Assembly (NCBI RefSeq): GCF_965363235.1
Contig: NC_134846.1
Location: forward strand, 59,323,121 to 59,387,120
Reading direction: 5' to 3'
From: Mytilus galloprovincialis
Taxonomy: Eukaryota > Mollusca > Bivalvia > Mytilida > Mytilidae
DNA length: 64,000 nt
This document shows positions 1-11,525 of the stretch, piece by piece. The notes beneath the pieces are model-generated. The model worked only from the letters and a program-made list of their open reading frames with translations, did not search any database and was not told where the DNA came from. The position numbers and the translations under genes are program-made. Every line of letters begins with the position of its first letter. The first letter of the stretch is position 1.

Positions 1-248
1 CATTAATTTATTCATTGTTTCATCATCAATGTATTTTTCTATGAGCATTCCATCACAGTTATAACAAAAATACCTTAGGTTGATCAGAGTTGAGTGTGTA
101 TTTCTTTAACTTCAGCAGTTCTTTCTTATATTTTGGCTAGCCATATTAAATGAAAAAACACTTATATCAATAAAAAATGAATTCAAAAAATGTGTAGAGA
201 AAAAAAACTATCTTTCAGAATAATGGGTAAAGAGAGTACGGAACATAC

Positions 249-558
249 TTAACCCTTTCCTCCATAATGACGCTTTTTGACGCCACCCCCTTTACTCCAT
301 AATGAGGCCTTTTGACGCCTGTGTAGTACCTCAGTTGAAACACTTTGACTACAAAATGTCTGCATCAGACTTAAAAAAGTTTGTATCCAATATGAAAAGG
401 ATATTCATGAGAATATCTGACTTGAATTTCATTGATGAAATATTCGTTTTTCACAATGCATTATAACTTTAAACTTTATGTTTTTTTTTTTTTGGTTGAA
501 AAAATCCTATGCGAATCAAGTACGTGAGAGAAAAAAAATTTATGGAGGAAAGGGTTAA
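249..558. mobile_element. TTAA-flanked miniature inverted-repeat element (piggyBac-like)
   Basis: Both ends carry the same 19-bp inverted repeat, TTAACCCTTTCCTCCATAA on the left and its exact complement on the right, with TTAA at each border. The termini inside TTAA are CCC...GGG, as in piggyBac-type elements. There is no coding capacity. The interior repeats the motif CCATAATGA..GC.TTTTGACGCC. The perfect terminal repeats suggest a fairly recent insertion. Confidence 0.8.
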
Positions 559-3473
559 ACATAAGATTTGAGTTACTCATCTTTACATCCAAATATCTGT
601 ACAGAAAACTTTTAATCGTTTTATTTTGTTGTTGGTTTCTTAATTATGAATTTGTAATGAAAGTTGCCAAGGTGATGTTTGCAGAGTTTTCAGCATCAAC
701 AATTGTTAAAGTTTGTGGTTAGGTTATATATTGTTGGTAAATATACATCATCATTACCAGTTAATGAAATACACATTCAACTTTGTTTAAACTTATTTCT
801 TTTTGGGTTATGGTAACTTTCTTCCATCAGCAAGGTGGCCATACCAGATTTATAAATTAAGTGGGGACCATTAATATAATATAAAATGTACCAAAGTAAT
901 AATTATGTTGGTCAGATATTGACCACATGTTGAGGGCACATAAAATGACCATTCTATAAAAGTTTCTAAATTTAGAATAGGAAAGTATGTGTGAGGGAAT
1001 GTGAAAGTAGGCAGTTTACTTAGTTATCTGTAAACACATCATACAAGTCATACAAGTATCATTAAGACAAATGTACCCACTTTTAAGTGCAAAAATACAG
1101 CTCTATATTAATATGGTAAAAGTTTCTGTAAAAAAGTGTTACGACAATACTGAATTTAGATCAATTGTTGTTTGAAAAAAAGAAACTCAGATGATAATAT
1201 TTTATTTTCAGTGCTCTTGATTAATCAAAACAAATATTCATTATGTACTTGATTTCAGTTTGATTATTAAACAGCTATGAACCTTAATTCATTAAAGTTT
1301 GCATGCATAGGAAATGAATTTGAAAACATAGCTTAACTTAAACACTCCTTTACATTTTATTTTTTTCTTGAACCTATCAACAAAAAGTTGAAGATAATAA
1401 AACATTTCACCCTATTGTGACCAATTACAGATAACTAGGTATATAGATTAGTGTAGATTAGTTAATGTATGAGTGGTTGCCTCAGTCAGGAAAACAATGC
1501 TCAGTATAGCTACTAAACATTCCCCAAAACTGGTATCACCACTTTGCCATCAGTCTTCTTTTTAGAATTTCATTCCATTTTGTTTCCTGGTAGATAAGTA
1601 GGTCAATAGAAAGCAGGTTGGATTTTTTGAAGGTTTTCTTGCCAAAATTAATAAGGCCATTTTCTACTTACATTCTGTTATGTTTTGGTTTGAATCCATA
1701 AAATAGAGATTAGTTATATATAAATATGGAGTGTATGTTTTTTTATACTATAGTAATGATAAAGATGTTTGTTTGATTTTAGGGGCATTATGAGTTTAAG
1801 GTCTTTCAATCGAGCAATTGGGGTCAATGTGGATATTTTTAACCAGAAGGAAATTATCTGTAGTATATTTTAGTAACAAGAATCAGTCAAGCACATACAA
1901 TATAATAATTTAGAGGGAAACATTAGTGCTAATCTACAATGTGGATCATTGTGGGAATAGTCTGTCTTCCAGCTGTCGATGTGCACTTGTAAAAAGCTGT
2001 ATAAAAATGTCACCTTTAAATTTACATAAATTTGGTTAGTGATAAAAAGTATAGAATAGAAAAGTAGCCAAAATTGGTAGAATTTATTACTTAACTCATA
2101 ATAGCTCAAACAGTTTTTGCATGACTTATGTTAAAGTAAGAGATAGTAAGACCTATTTTGTACATAGAGAGAGTTGCATGATTTCAGGTTAGGACTGTAC
2201 AGTTTGTTAATTTGTTATCAGTGAACAAATCAAGACAATTGCATAATAATTCAAATTATTATTTGATAATGAAATTTAAGTAATTATGACAAGGCCTGTA
2301 AGACAACTATGATGATGTAAGCATGCATAGTAGAAGAACATATACTTTTAATGTTAGTTAATTCAGTAGTCACCTGTAATTAAAAATATTTCCCAAAATA
2401 CCAGTGCCATACTTTGATAGTTTTTCTTTTGGTATATCTAAAAGAATCTTGGACAATACAATAAGCTTTATTCAGAGTCAGTACAATTTAACATACAAAT
2501 ATACAGCAATCTCTTATCACTACTGAATCAGTATATTCAAATCTTCAAACAGTGAATTCTGATCTTAGATACATGGTCCATGAAATAGCTTCATTATTGA
2601 CCTTAGGGTTATTCTAAGAGAGAACTCCCTGTGCACATTGTGCCTTAATTGTTGTTGTCAGTTAAGTTATAATGTTAGTTCATTGTTTTGTCTCAATAAT
2701 TAATCTGTACTTTTCATTGCTGATTAATATGTTAAGTTTGTCTAATACTTTACATTAGCAAAACTTGACTAAAATCTCTCTAATATGATATTATCTGACC
2801 CCAGTTGACTTACACAACTTTTGTTTAACATATTTGATAGAATGAACAAGTGGGCAAAGGAACATTTAAAATGATAGATTGATAACTCTATAATTTCATT
2901 TGTTTAAATCCAGAAGTTGTTAATACTTGATGTGACTATGTTATAAAAGTAATATACAACTTGACTAAACTTGGTTAAGGGACTGGCTATTAAAAGTTCT
3001 TAATGATGTGATTACCTTCTGTGTCCTTCATTCCACTTTTAATTGTTTGTCTGCAGATGTTTGCAAGCTGTTCCAGTGACATATTTAATGGAGTTATACC
3101 CCTTGAATATTAAAAGCTTACAGCTTGTTGAAGCACATTGAACAGAATTTTGTTAGCTTTCACTTTTATTACAAATTCAAATGTTTATTTAAAATATTCT
3201 GTGATAATTTTGCACCATAAAACTTACAAATTTGGTTTCGACCTATCATTACCAAATAAGTTGTAAAATAAAATCAACTCAATTAAAGAGACAAACCTTT
3301 GAACTACTGTACATTTAAGATTGCTTCTATCCTATGGTAATTAGTAAAGCATGTTATTGATAATTTGAGTGCATATGTACTTAGTATTGTAAAGAAACAT
3401 ATTGTAAACATTGAACTGATAGATATATAGTTTGTCATCAAATATACTTATTACTGTGTGGAAAAATTTTGTA

Positions 3474-3497
3474 TTTTTTTTTTTTGGGGGGGGGGGG
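3474..3497. repeat. poly-T/poly-G homopolymer junction
   Basis: Twelve T are followed directly by twelve G. A G run of this length is unusual in AT-rich DNA and is prone to length errors. Confidence 0.9.
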
Positions 3498-3575
3498 ATT
3501 CTTTTTGGGGTCCATTGTTTTTGAAGTCTAGCTACACGAACATCTCTAAATTTAGCAACTAACTGCTTAAGTTTC

Positions 3576-3671
3576 TTTTGTACTTGATAAAATAACTTTG
3601 TACTTGATAAAATTAGTTGTACTTGATAAATGTACTTTGTACTTGATAAATGTACTTTGTACTTGATAAAA
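3576..3671. repeat. short tandem repeat, TTTGTACTTGATAAA unit
   Basis: Five copies of a 17-20 bp unit built on TTTGTACTTGATAAA, with small length differences between copies. Confidence 0.9.
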
Positions 3672-5746
3672 TTACATGTACATGATATTTATTTTTAATG
3701 AAAATACAAGCATACATTATCTATTTATTTTTTATTCAAAAGTTCAAGTATGGTGTTGTTTTTTTGTTAACCAAAAAAAGTTTTAAATAGAGTAATTTCT
3801 TTAAGGTATACATAACTTGCCTTTCATTTTAGAAAAATCTTGTATTAAATTCAAATTTGGTATTTTTAAGAGATCAGTAACAAGTACATTGGGTGACATA
3901 TACACAGTCAGTAAAGTTTTGTTGTGCCCTCGTATAATGTATGTATATTAATGATGTGATTGGATATATTTTCTTACATTATAATATGTTATTTGTTAAG
4001 TTAGGTCTACATGACATGGATAATGTTATTACTAAGGTTAGTTAGGCCGGTTGATAAATAGGTAGTCTCAAATTTGTGTGCACTGTCCTCCATTTTCCAA
4101 ATATTTTTTTTATATATACATGAATGACAAATTCTTAATTTGTAAAATACAAATTAATTTCTTTTAGAACAACTAAAATTACATGAAAAGAAATGGATTT
4201 GATTAATTAAAAGTAGATATCCTAATTGAGTTTTCTCTGTATGAGCCTCCTTTATTTAGGAGCACCACCATGAGTTGTGGTGTACATTGTACAACGGAGG
4301 ACATTTGGAGTCTGTCCTATATATTAAACTTACAAATAAAGAGAACAATTTTTTGTTTAAATTTTTTATAAACAGTAGTTTCTAGGGGAGCAGTTATTTA
4401 CAGTATTGTGTGATGGATTTATGAATTGATATCAGATTGTGTTATCCTAACCCATGTTTAATAATGATTTAATTAATTTATATTGTTAGTTCTGTTGTGT
4501 TTGCTAGTGATCATGGTTGCAGTATGTTGTTAACAGATTGTGTAAATTAAATATGAAGTTGAAATGTACTTTTTCATGAAATTTATTTCAGATGAGTGAT
4601 TTTGTCAGCTTTGCAATTAATTTGAGTTTTTTGAACCATTTTCCATTGCTCTATTTCATGTCACTAAGTTTCTAGGATTATTTTATTGAACTTTTTCCAA
4701 ATGGATTGCCAGAAAAATTCAAAATACTGGTAACATGAATCAAATTAAATTAAATGCTTTTCTGCTATCTTAACTTAAATTTAATTCATCAAATAGTTGA
4801 TATTAAAAGTCACATGCCTGTAATTACAAATCTATAAACTTATAAATTGGCATAATATCATAATCAGAAAGATCCACTTTTATTTGCTTCATTTTACATA
4901 CGTGGTAGATTTTTTCAAATTAAATCATCTTTACATGACAGCTATAAATTTGTTTCCAATTTTCATGAAGCTCACTAGAACTTTTACTAGGAATCAATTT
5001 ATTAGTCAAACTTGCATATTAATCACAATACTAATCTGTTTTTGATACATTTAGCCATCAAAATATAGAGTAATTTTAAAGGAGTATACTCGCTGAACAA
5101 AATAAAAATCATGTATACATAAAATAAAACATTTTTTTTTTAAATTATGCACTCTATTAGAATGTAGATATATAATTAGTTTTTTTTTCAGTTTTGCATT
5201 CCACTAAAATATATATTTATCCATAATGTAACAAATGGCACACAAAATTGTTCCTTATATAGGCTCTCATGCAAGTTGAAGACAAAAAATCATGAAAAAT
5301 TTACTGAACACATCTTTAGTAGAAGAATTTGATTAATGAAATATTAAGAGTTTTTATAGTCTAATTATTCATCCCATTGGCATGTACCTTAGTCAGTATT
5401 GAATGAACACTTTACCATGTGACAGATTAAAATTTAAATTCGGTGATTTTTTTGTACGGCCTCATTAGAGTTTAGTGTATTATTAGGGTCAAAATTTGTA
5501 TTTATAGAAATTCTTGATTGTAAAATGATTTAGTAATTTTAAGAATACTATAGCATGCTAAGGACTGAAATTGCAGAATTATAGAAAATATAGTTGGCCT
5601 TCATGTTGTCACATGGTTAAGTAAATTGTTACAGAATTTTGTTACATTTGTTATTTTGTACATATATCAGTCTTGAAAAGACCCACATAGGTGTACATTA
5701 CCTGGCTCTTTGTAAATGCATTTCACCATGTCATTACTTAGATCCA

Positions 5747-5752
5747 AATAAA
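5747..5752 (+). terminator. poly(A) signal AATAAA
   Basis: AATAAA is followed within 10-25 bp by a T/G-rich stretch (TTGATGTTGAACTGTTGTC), the normal arrangement of a cleavage site. Recognisable repeats start just after it. It could end a transcript entering from the left. Confidence 0.4.
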
Positions 5753-5900
5753 ACAGCTTTGATGTTGAACTGTTGTCTTCATTTTATATATCCATTGCTG
5801 TGATGGTTTGAATATTTCCCAGATTTCACCAGCTAGATTCAAATGGCTTCTTCACCAAACAACTAGGAAGTGCAATTGTTTACCATTGAAAAATAATTTG

Positions 5901-5929
5901 TATGCCCCCGCCGTAGTGGAGGGGGCATA
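5901..5929. repeat. hairpin-headed repeat fragment (TATGCCCCC...GGGGGCATA)
   Basis: A 9-bp arm pair with a short loop. The same head, with a different loop, occurs at 14671-14698, followed there as here by AGTTTTACCC. This copy keeps only a short stretch beyond the head. Confidence 0.7.
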
Positions 5930-5989
5930 AAGTTTTACCCTTATCTGGTAAAGGTACATCCCAAAGTAGATTAGACACTGTACCAAATA

Positions 5990-7070
5990 TACAAATAAAG
6001 TATGATTCTCAATGAGGCAATATACCACCAGAGTTAAAATGAAGTAGTAGTTAGCAATGGCCACAATTGTGCCTTCAACAATCAGAAAAACCTATACCAT
6101 TAAGTCAACAATGAAAGACCTTGACAAGAAAAACATGAAACTATTCTAACTAAAAAACTAATGGCCTCATTTATATGGAAACAATTATCAAAAACAAATA
6201 TGACCGACATAAACTGACTTCAACCACTGTACTTCAGGCTTCTGACTTCAGACAGACAAACTAACGGCCTCATTTATATGGAAACATTATCTGACTTCAG
6301 ACAGACACACAAAGAATTGGGCAAGTTTATACATGTTGGTGATTGCTCAAACTTCTTCTAACCTGGAACAATGGTGTAACAGCAGAACATAAAAACAAAC
6401 TAATAAATTGTTGACAGAGAGATATGTCTCGCCTATTTTTAGACTATCAACTTTATAGAAAATATCCTTGATTGATCACAAGTAAATCAGATCATACAAA
6501 GCAAGAAAGTAAATCAGTTGCAATTGGCTGAACTCATAATATTGGTACAAGGCACAAATAACGCCAAGTAAAGAAAATAGACAACGACCAAAAATATAAG
6601 AGAACCTTAGTAGTTCAAAGCATTACATCATGTTCTCTCAATCTAAAGTAGCAAACAGTGGACATCCAACAGATTTAGCTTAAAGATGTCATGAACTGTC
6701 TTAGAAACCATATCCTTGGGTAATGCCAAAATTGTTTACCATTAAACTTTATAAATCAGGTGATCTTTAGCTGCGAAACATGGTTTGAGTTTTATAATTT
6801 CATTTGTGAACAATGAAACTGAGAATGGAAATGGGGTATGTATCAAAGAGACAACAACCCCACCAAAGAGCAGAAAACAGTCTTAAGGCCACCAATGAGT
6901 CTTCAACAGCAAGAAAATCCTGCAGCTCATGTGCTTATGCTAGCCCTAAAAGTGAAAATTGATGTCATACTTAACTCTAAAAGATATAAATGCAAGACTA
7001 ACAAAGGCCAGAGGCTCCTGACTTGGGACAGGAAGATGCTGTACAATGTTTTTATCTTCCTGTCATAGTT
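5990..7070 (-). mobile_element. worn 3'-tail copies of the mussel RT-linked repeat
   Basis: Contains diverged phrases of the repeat that also follows the RT remnants at 17.5-19.4 kb and 21.9-22.8 kb: CCTTCAACAATCAGAAA, AACGGCCTCATTTATATG, and at 6818 onward GAATGGAAATGGGG followed by CAAAGAGACAACAACCC. At least two separate, non-coding insertions read on the - strand. Confidence 0.65.
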
Positions 7071-7854
7071 GAGATCACAGGTTACTTCTAAATTGATGTA
7101 ATGTGTCAGTTATTTCCCTTGGTTGCCATGTTTTGAGGGCATACTTGATAGTTTATTATTGATCTAACCAAATCTTAATATTTAGTACACACAATTCTTA
7201 CTAGATCTAAGTGATGAAATAAACACAGCTTAAACAAAGAAAAGAAATACCGGTATTCTCAACTCAAATAACATCAATTGAACACTGTTTATAGTGGTAA
7301 TATCACCATTCTTTTCTCATATTACTCTTTGTTATAAATGAATTGTCATTTCTAAAAATGGTGCAGAATTTAGCTTAGTTTCTAAATAAAGAAATACTTG
7401 GCATGAATAGTCTGCACAGACTTAATTTTCCAAAATCCATAAACATATGGTAGTTATTTGCAAATCTCAAGCTTGAGTCCACTACAGAGAAAACCTAGAA
7501 AGAACACCAGCACTGTCACAAACTGCTCAGCAAAGAAATTTGATTACAGAATTTTCTTGTACAACCATCATCATTATTTAATTCATAGCCATCAGCAATG
7601 TATGTGTAATTATAAATAACAGAAGATGTGGTATGAGTGCCAATGAGACAACTCTAGCCAATTCACAATTTGTAAATTATTAAGTAAACCATTATAGGTC
7701 ACAAAGTACGACCTTCAACAGGGAGCCTTGGCTCACACAGAACAGCATAAAGGCCCCCAAAAATTACTAGTGTTTTATTAATGTGTTTACCCTCACTAAC
7801 TCTCATAACTAGCAGTTAATAAGCAATATACCGGTACGTAATCTTACTGTTGAT
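7071..7854. other. no gene seen; one tail-repeat fragment at 7620-7780
   Basis: Positions 7620-7780 carry AGAAGATGTGGTATGAGTGC followed by CAATGAGACAACTC, a - strand tail fragment of the widespread RT-linked repeat. The rest is AT-rich with nothing recognised. Confidence 0.6.
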
Positions 7855-8015
7855 TTTTATTTCAATTCAATTCTTTATTTACACTCAGACACAAAATATG
7901 TGTTACATGAGGACAAATTACAAATCAAATACAATAAATGACAGAATAGACAGGTAACTATTAACAAAAGTGTAATTTCTAAGGATAATAAAACTTGTAA
8001 GATACATGCATCTTT

Positions 8016-11000
8016 CTAAATGAAGGTAGATAGTTTCTTAATAAATATAGCTAGATTATACAATAACTGACAGTGACACAATGACAGCATATTTTGCATT
8101 TTCAGTACAGATGGGTATGTTGTATAATATTTCGGTATATATTTCTTCCGAAGTTCAGTAATAGAACTATTATTACATACATATAAATAATGATATTCAT
8201 CACCAATACATGATTCATTACATAAGGTACATATGCGATCTGTTCTAGCGATGTTGTACCATCTGCCAGTTTCCATAGGAATTTTTAGGTTACATGTTCT
8301 CAGTTTTGAAATCCAGATTCTTTTATCCTCTGGAAGACGTAATAGATAATTTTCCAGACCAAACTGAGATTTAAATAACTTATAATATTCGCCACGAGAC
8401 GAGTTATCAATATTACTGGACCACTTTTGAAGAAACTGATCTTGAAGAATCTGTTTTATAACGGGTTTGAAAGTTGAATAATCAATGTATTGGTTGAAAA
8501 ACATATAACCTAATCCTGAGTTGTCAAATATAGATTTTACAAATGACACCCATTTAAATTCACAAATACCATCAGCATGTAATTTGAAAATAAGCTTATA
8601 CATAGAACTACTAAGTTTGTTTTCATTTTTAGCCATTCTACTCCAAAACGATAACATTCTTAATTTTACTTTAATTTCTAGTGGAAACCTTCCTAATTCG
8701 CCATATACCATAACATTTGGAGTACTTGATCTCACATTTAAGATTCTCTTGCAAAATTGTAGATGAACTTTTTCAATTATATCAATGTTTTCAAATCCCC
8801 ATATTTCTGATCCATACAATAAAATAGGTTCGACAAGATAATCAAACAATTTAAGTTGTAGGTCAATAGGTAAATGTAAATTTCTAATCTTTGTATAAAC
8901 AGCAAAAAGTGCTTTTTGCGACTGTTCTACAAGCTTTTTCTTTGCACAAACAAATGACCCATTATAATTAAGCAAAAGACCAAGATATGTATAGCTATCT
9001 ACAATTTCAAGAGATGTACCATCAAGTTTAAAATCAAAATCCATTTTCGATTTTCTTTTGCTAAAAACCATCACTTTAGTTTTACCAATATTCACACTAA
9101 GTTTCCACATTTTACAACAGTTTTCAAAAACCTTGAGAGCATTTTGCATTTCATCATAATTATCAGCAAAAATAACAGTGTCATCTGCATACAACAAAAC
9201 AAAAATTTCTAAAAATACATGTAATTCATTATAACATTTTTCTTTAATTAATTCTAGAGGTAAAACATGAAGTTCTCTAAAGTAATCTTCTAAGTCATTT
9301 AAGAATATGGAAAACAAAAAAGGGGAAAGATTTTCACCCTGACGAACTCCAATCATACAAGGGAAGAAATCTGATTTCGTATTGTTGTACTGAACACATG
9401 ATTTGATATTAGTATACATATTATATATAACTTGGAAACATTTTCCTTTTATCTGGCTTTTTTGTAATTTAAACCAAAGTCCAGTTCTCCAAATGGTATC
9501 AAAAGCCTTTCTAAAATCTATGAATGTACAAAACAATTTTTTACCAAAGGACAAATACAATGAAACAAGTACATGTATGACAAATATATTGTCTGTAGTT
9601 GAATGCCCTTTCCTAAAACCGGCTTGATTTTTAGAGATCAATTCCAGTTCATTAGAAAAGAAATTCAGTCTTTCGTTTATAATCGAAGTGAAAAGTTTAC
9701 CCAGACAACTAATGAGTGTTATTGCTCGAAAGTTGTCAGGATCTTGTGGATTTCCTTTATTCTTAAACACCGGCTTGATTATACCCAGGAGCCAACTATC
9801 TGGGATAATACCTGTGTCTAGCACAATGTTAAAAAGTTTACAATATATTGAGATAAACTCAGGTGGGGTGTTTTTAAGATATTCGTTTAGAATACTGTCA
9901 ATCCCAGGTGCTTTACTATTTTTCAATTTTTTAATAGCTTCAGCAACTTCTGTCTGGGTTATAATCCCATTTAATATTTCATCATATATAGGATTTTCTT
10001 GAATGACAGCATCTATATCGATAGTAATATCCCCAGGTTTTATATCGTCTTGCATTTCATCCTCCGAATTATCAGAGTTAAGATTTTTGAAATATTCTGA
10101 AAAAGTTTCGATAGATATATCCGGACTATCTTTTTTAGAGTTACTAAATTTATTCAACAACTTCCAAAATTGCTTCGAGTCGGATTTTGAAAAATTTCGC
10201 AGCTCATTTGCGCACTTATCTTTATATTTATTAAAACTGTTGCTCATCTGCTTTTTAAACTCTCTGGATCTCTCATTGAGCAATAATCTGACATTATCGG
10301 ATTTGTCATGCTTAAATTTTGCCTTTACCTGATGAAATGCATCCCTTTTCCCTCGACAAGCTCTATCAAACCAAGGTTTATTACTATTACTCGATTTATA
10401 TGAACGAATATTCGAGTTGCCCAATACACTACTGGCTGTCTGGGTCAACACATTGCCAAGGTCATTGACAACCATATTTACCTGTTCAGTTGTAATGTTT
10501 TGGTTACTATCTAGGTCATCTAGCGCGCTGTCAATTTCACCTAAGCGATTTGATAACACCTGCTGAAATTGGTTAGCATGAACAGGATTCCACTTAATTT
10601 TAGTATGATCTAGGTCATTTATGTTTTTGGGATTTACTTGTTTCAAAGTCTGGAAACTCAAGGTAAAATGTATTCTGTTATGTACATCTGAGATCATCGG
10701 ATCAAAATCTAATACATTAAAGTTTGTAATATAATTAAATAAATCAGGAGAAATAATCAAATAATCAATGAGACTCACATTTTTACACGTGGTTTTACCA
10801 ATTGTATCATCAAATAATCTACCGTTAGCAATATACAATGAACACCTTTTACACATGTCAATTAATTTTGAACCAAACCCATTAGACTTTTTATCCTCTG
10901 ACGATCTTTGCAAAGGGATATTGTAGTCGAATAAAAAATTGTAAGAATACATATTTTTAAGAGTATCTACATCCTGATTATCAGTTAAATCTAAAATATC

Positions 11001-11525
11001 AAATAGCGTATCATCAGGAACTATAAAATCAGGCATTGTTGCAGTTCTAGCATTAAAATCACCCAGCAATATTATAGAACTAGCATTTTCCGAAAATTGC
11101 ATCATTTCTGTTTCAATTTCAGAAAACGCATTATCAGTTGAATACTTAGAGTACTCAGGGGGAATATAAACTCCTCCAGCTAAAATATTGGCCCGTAACC
11201 CAGTTAATTCCGGGGAAATTTCAAACCACTGAACATAGTCGGAATCAGTATCTAAAAATTTCAAATGTTTGTCAAAAATTTTCTTAAATGCTATTACAAT
11301 GCCGCCTGACTTTCTTTCGAATTTTTTTCTGTGTTTTGCATAATAAGAATAATTTACAGGTAAGTCGAGTACATCATATTTATCGGTTTTTGTTTCACAA
11401 AATGAAAAAAAGTCATATTGATTGATTATATCACAAAAGTCATTATTCAGTAACTTGGATTTTAATCCACACACGTTTACAAAGGAGAATCGTAATGACT
11501 GTTCATGTGTGTCTGATGTGTTTTC
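8016..11525 (-). CDS. LINE ORF2: AP endonuclease + reverse transcriptase
   Basis: The frame is open for 1169 codons straight after the ORF1 TAG. There is no ATG before the endonuclease begins: the usual N-terminal beta strand reads RFSFVNVCGLKSKLL and the first Met is some 140 codons in, so translation must start at a non-AUG codon or come from read-through or reinitiation at the ORF1 stop. Endonuclease motifs: ETKTD (about residue 45), GGIVIAF, LLGDFNAR (about 155), IDYLIIS and SDVHNRIHF (about 280). RT motifs: FIDFRKAFD (about 670), GVRQGENLSPFLFSIFLNDL and LLYADDTVIFAD (about 775). Near the C-terminus CTLC...DEYHYLYVC forms a CCHC zinc-binding motif typical of LINE ORF2. No internal stop or shift was seen. 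The enzyme nicks the target and primes reverse transcription on it. Confidence 0.95.
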   Translation of the reverse strand, partial: ENTSDTHEQSLRFSFVNVCGLKSKLLNNDFCDIINQYDFFSFCETKTDKYDVLDLPVNYSYYAKHRKKFERKSGGIVIAFKKIFDKHLKFLDTDSDYVQWFEISPELTGLRANILAGGVYIPPEYSKYSTDNAFSEIETEMMQFSENASSIILLGDFNARTATMPDFIVPDDTLFDILDLTDNQDVDTLKNMYSYNFLFDYNIPLQRSSEDKKSNGFGSKLIDMCKRCSLYIANGRLFDDTIGKTTCKNVSLIDYLIISPDLFNYITNFNVLDFDPMISDVHNRIHFTLSFQTLKQVNPKNINDLDHTKIKWNPVHANQFQQVLSNRLGEIDSALDDLDSNQNITTEQVNMVVNDLGNVLTQTASSVLGNSNIRSYKSSNSNKPWFDRACRGKRDAFHQVKAKFKHDKSDNVRLLLNERSREFKKQMSNSFNKYKDKCANELRNFSKSDSKQFWKLLNKFSNSKKDSPDISIETFSEYFKNLNSDNSEDEMQDDIKPGDITIDIDAVIQENPIYDEILNGIITQTEVAEAIKKLKNSKAPGIDSILNEYLKNTPPEFISIYCKLFNIVLDTGIIPDSWLLGIIKPVFKNKGNPQDPDNFRAITLISCLGKLFTSIINERLNFFSNELELISKNQAGFRKGHSTTDNIFVIHVLVSLYLSFGKKLFCTFIDFRKAFDTIWRTGLWFKLQKSQIKGKCFQVIYNMYTNIKSCVQYNNTKSDFFPCMIGVRQGENLSPFLFSIFLNDLEDYFRELHVLPLELIKEKCYNELHVFLEIFVLLYADDTVIFADNYDEMQNALKVFENCCKMWKLSVNIGKTKVMVFSKRKSKMDFDFKLDGTSLEIVDSYTYLGLLLNYNGSFVCAKKKLVEQSQKALFAVYTKIRNLHLPIDLQLKLFDYLVEPILLYGSEIWGFENIDIIEKVHLQFCKRILNVRSSTPNVMVYGELGRFPLEIKVKLRMLSFWSRMAKNENKLSSSMYKLIFKLHADGICEFKWVSFVKSIFDNSGLGYMFFNQYIDYSTFKPVIKQILQDQFLQKWSSNIDNSSRGEYYKLFKSQFGLENYLLRLPEDKRIWISKLRTCNLKIPMETGRWYNIARTDRICTLCNESCIGDEYHYLYVCNNSSITELRKKYIPKYYTTYPSVLKMQNMLSLCHCQLLYNLAIFIKKLSTFI

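Larger units (their letters stand above)
559..5760. other. AT-rich stretch without a recognised gene; possible long 3' UTR of a + strand gene to the left
   Basis: I see no credible coding exon on either strand and, unlike the rest of the window, almost no recognisable interspersed repeats over about 5 kb. It ends in a good + strand poly(A) signal at 5747. A long 3' UTR entering from the left would explain both facts, but ordinary intergenic DNA is equally possible. It contains a T12G12 homopolymer junction (3474-3497) and a short tandem array (3576-3671). Confidence 0.35.

Noticed and set aside
8521-10332. Several + strand open frames of 70-110 codons
   Set aside because: All lie antisense to LINE ORF2, which has an unmistakable endonuclease and RT; they are shadows.
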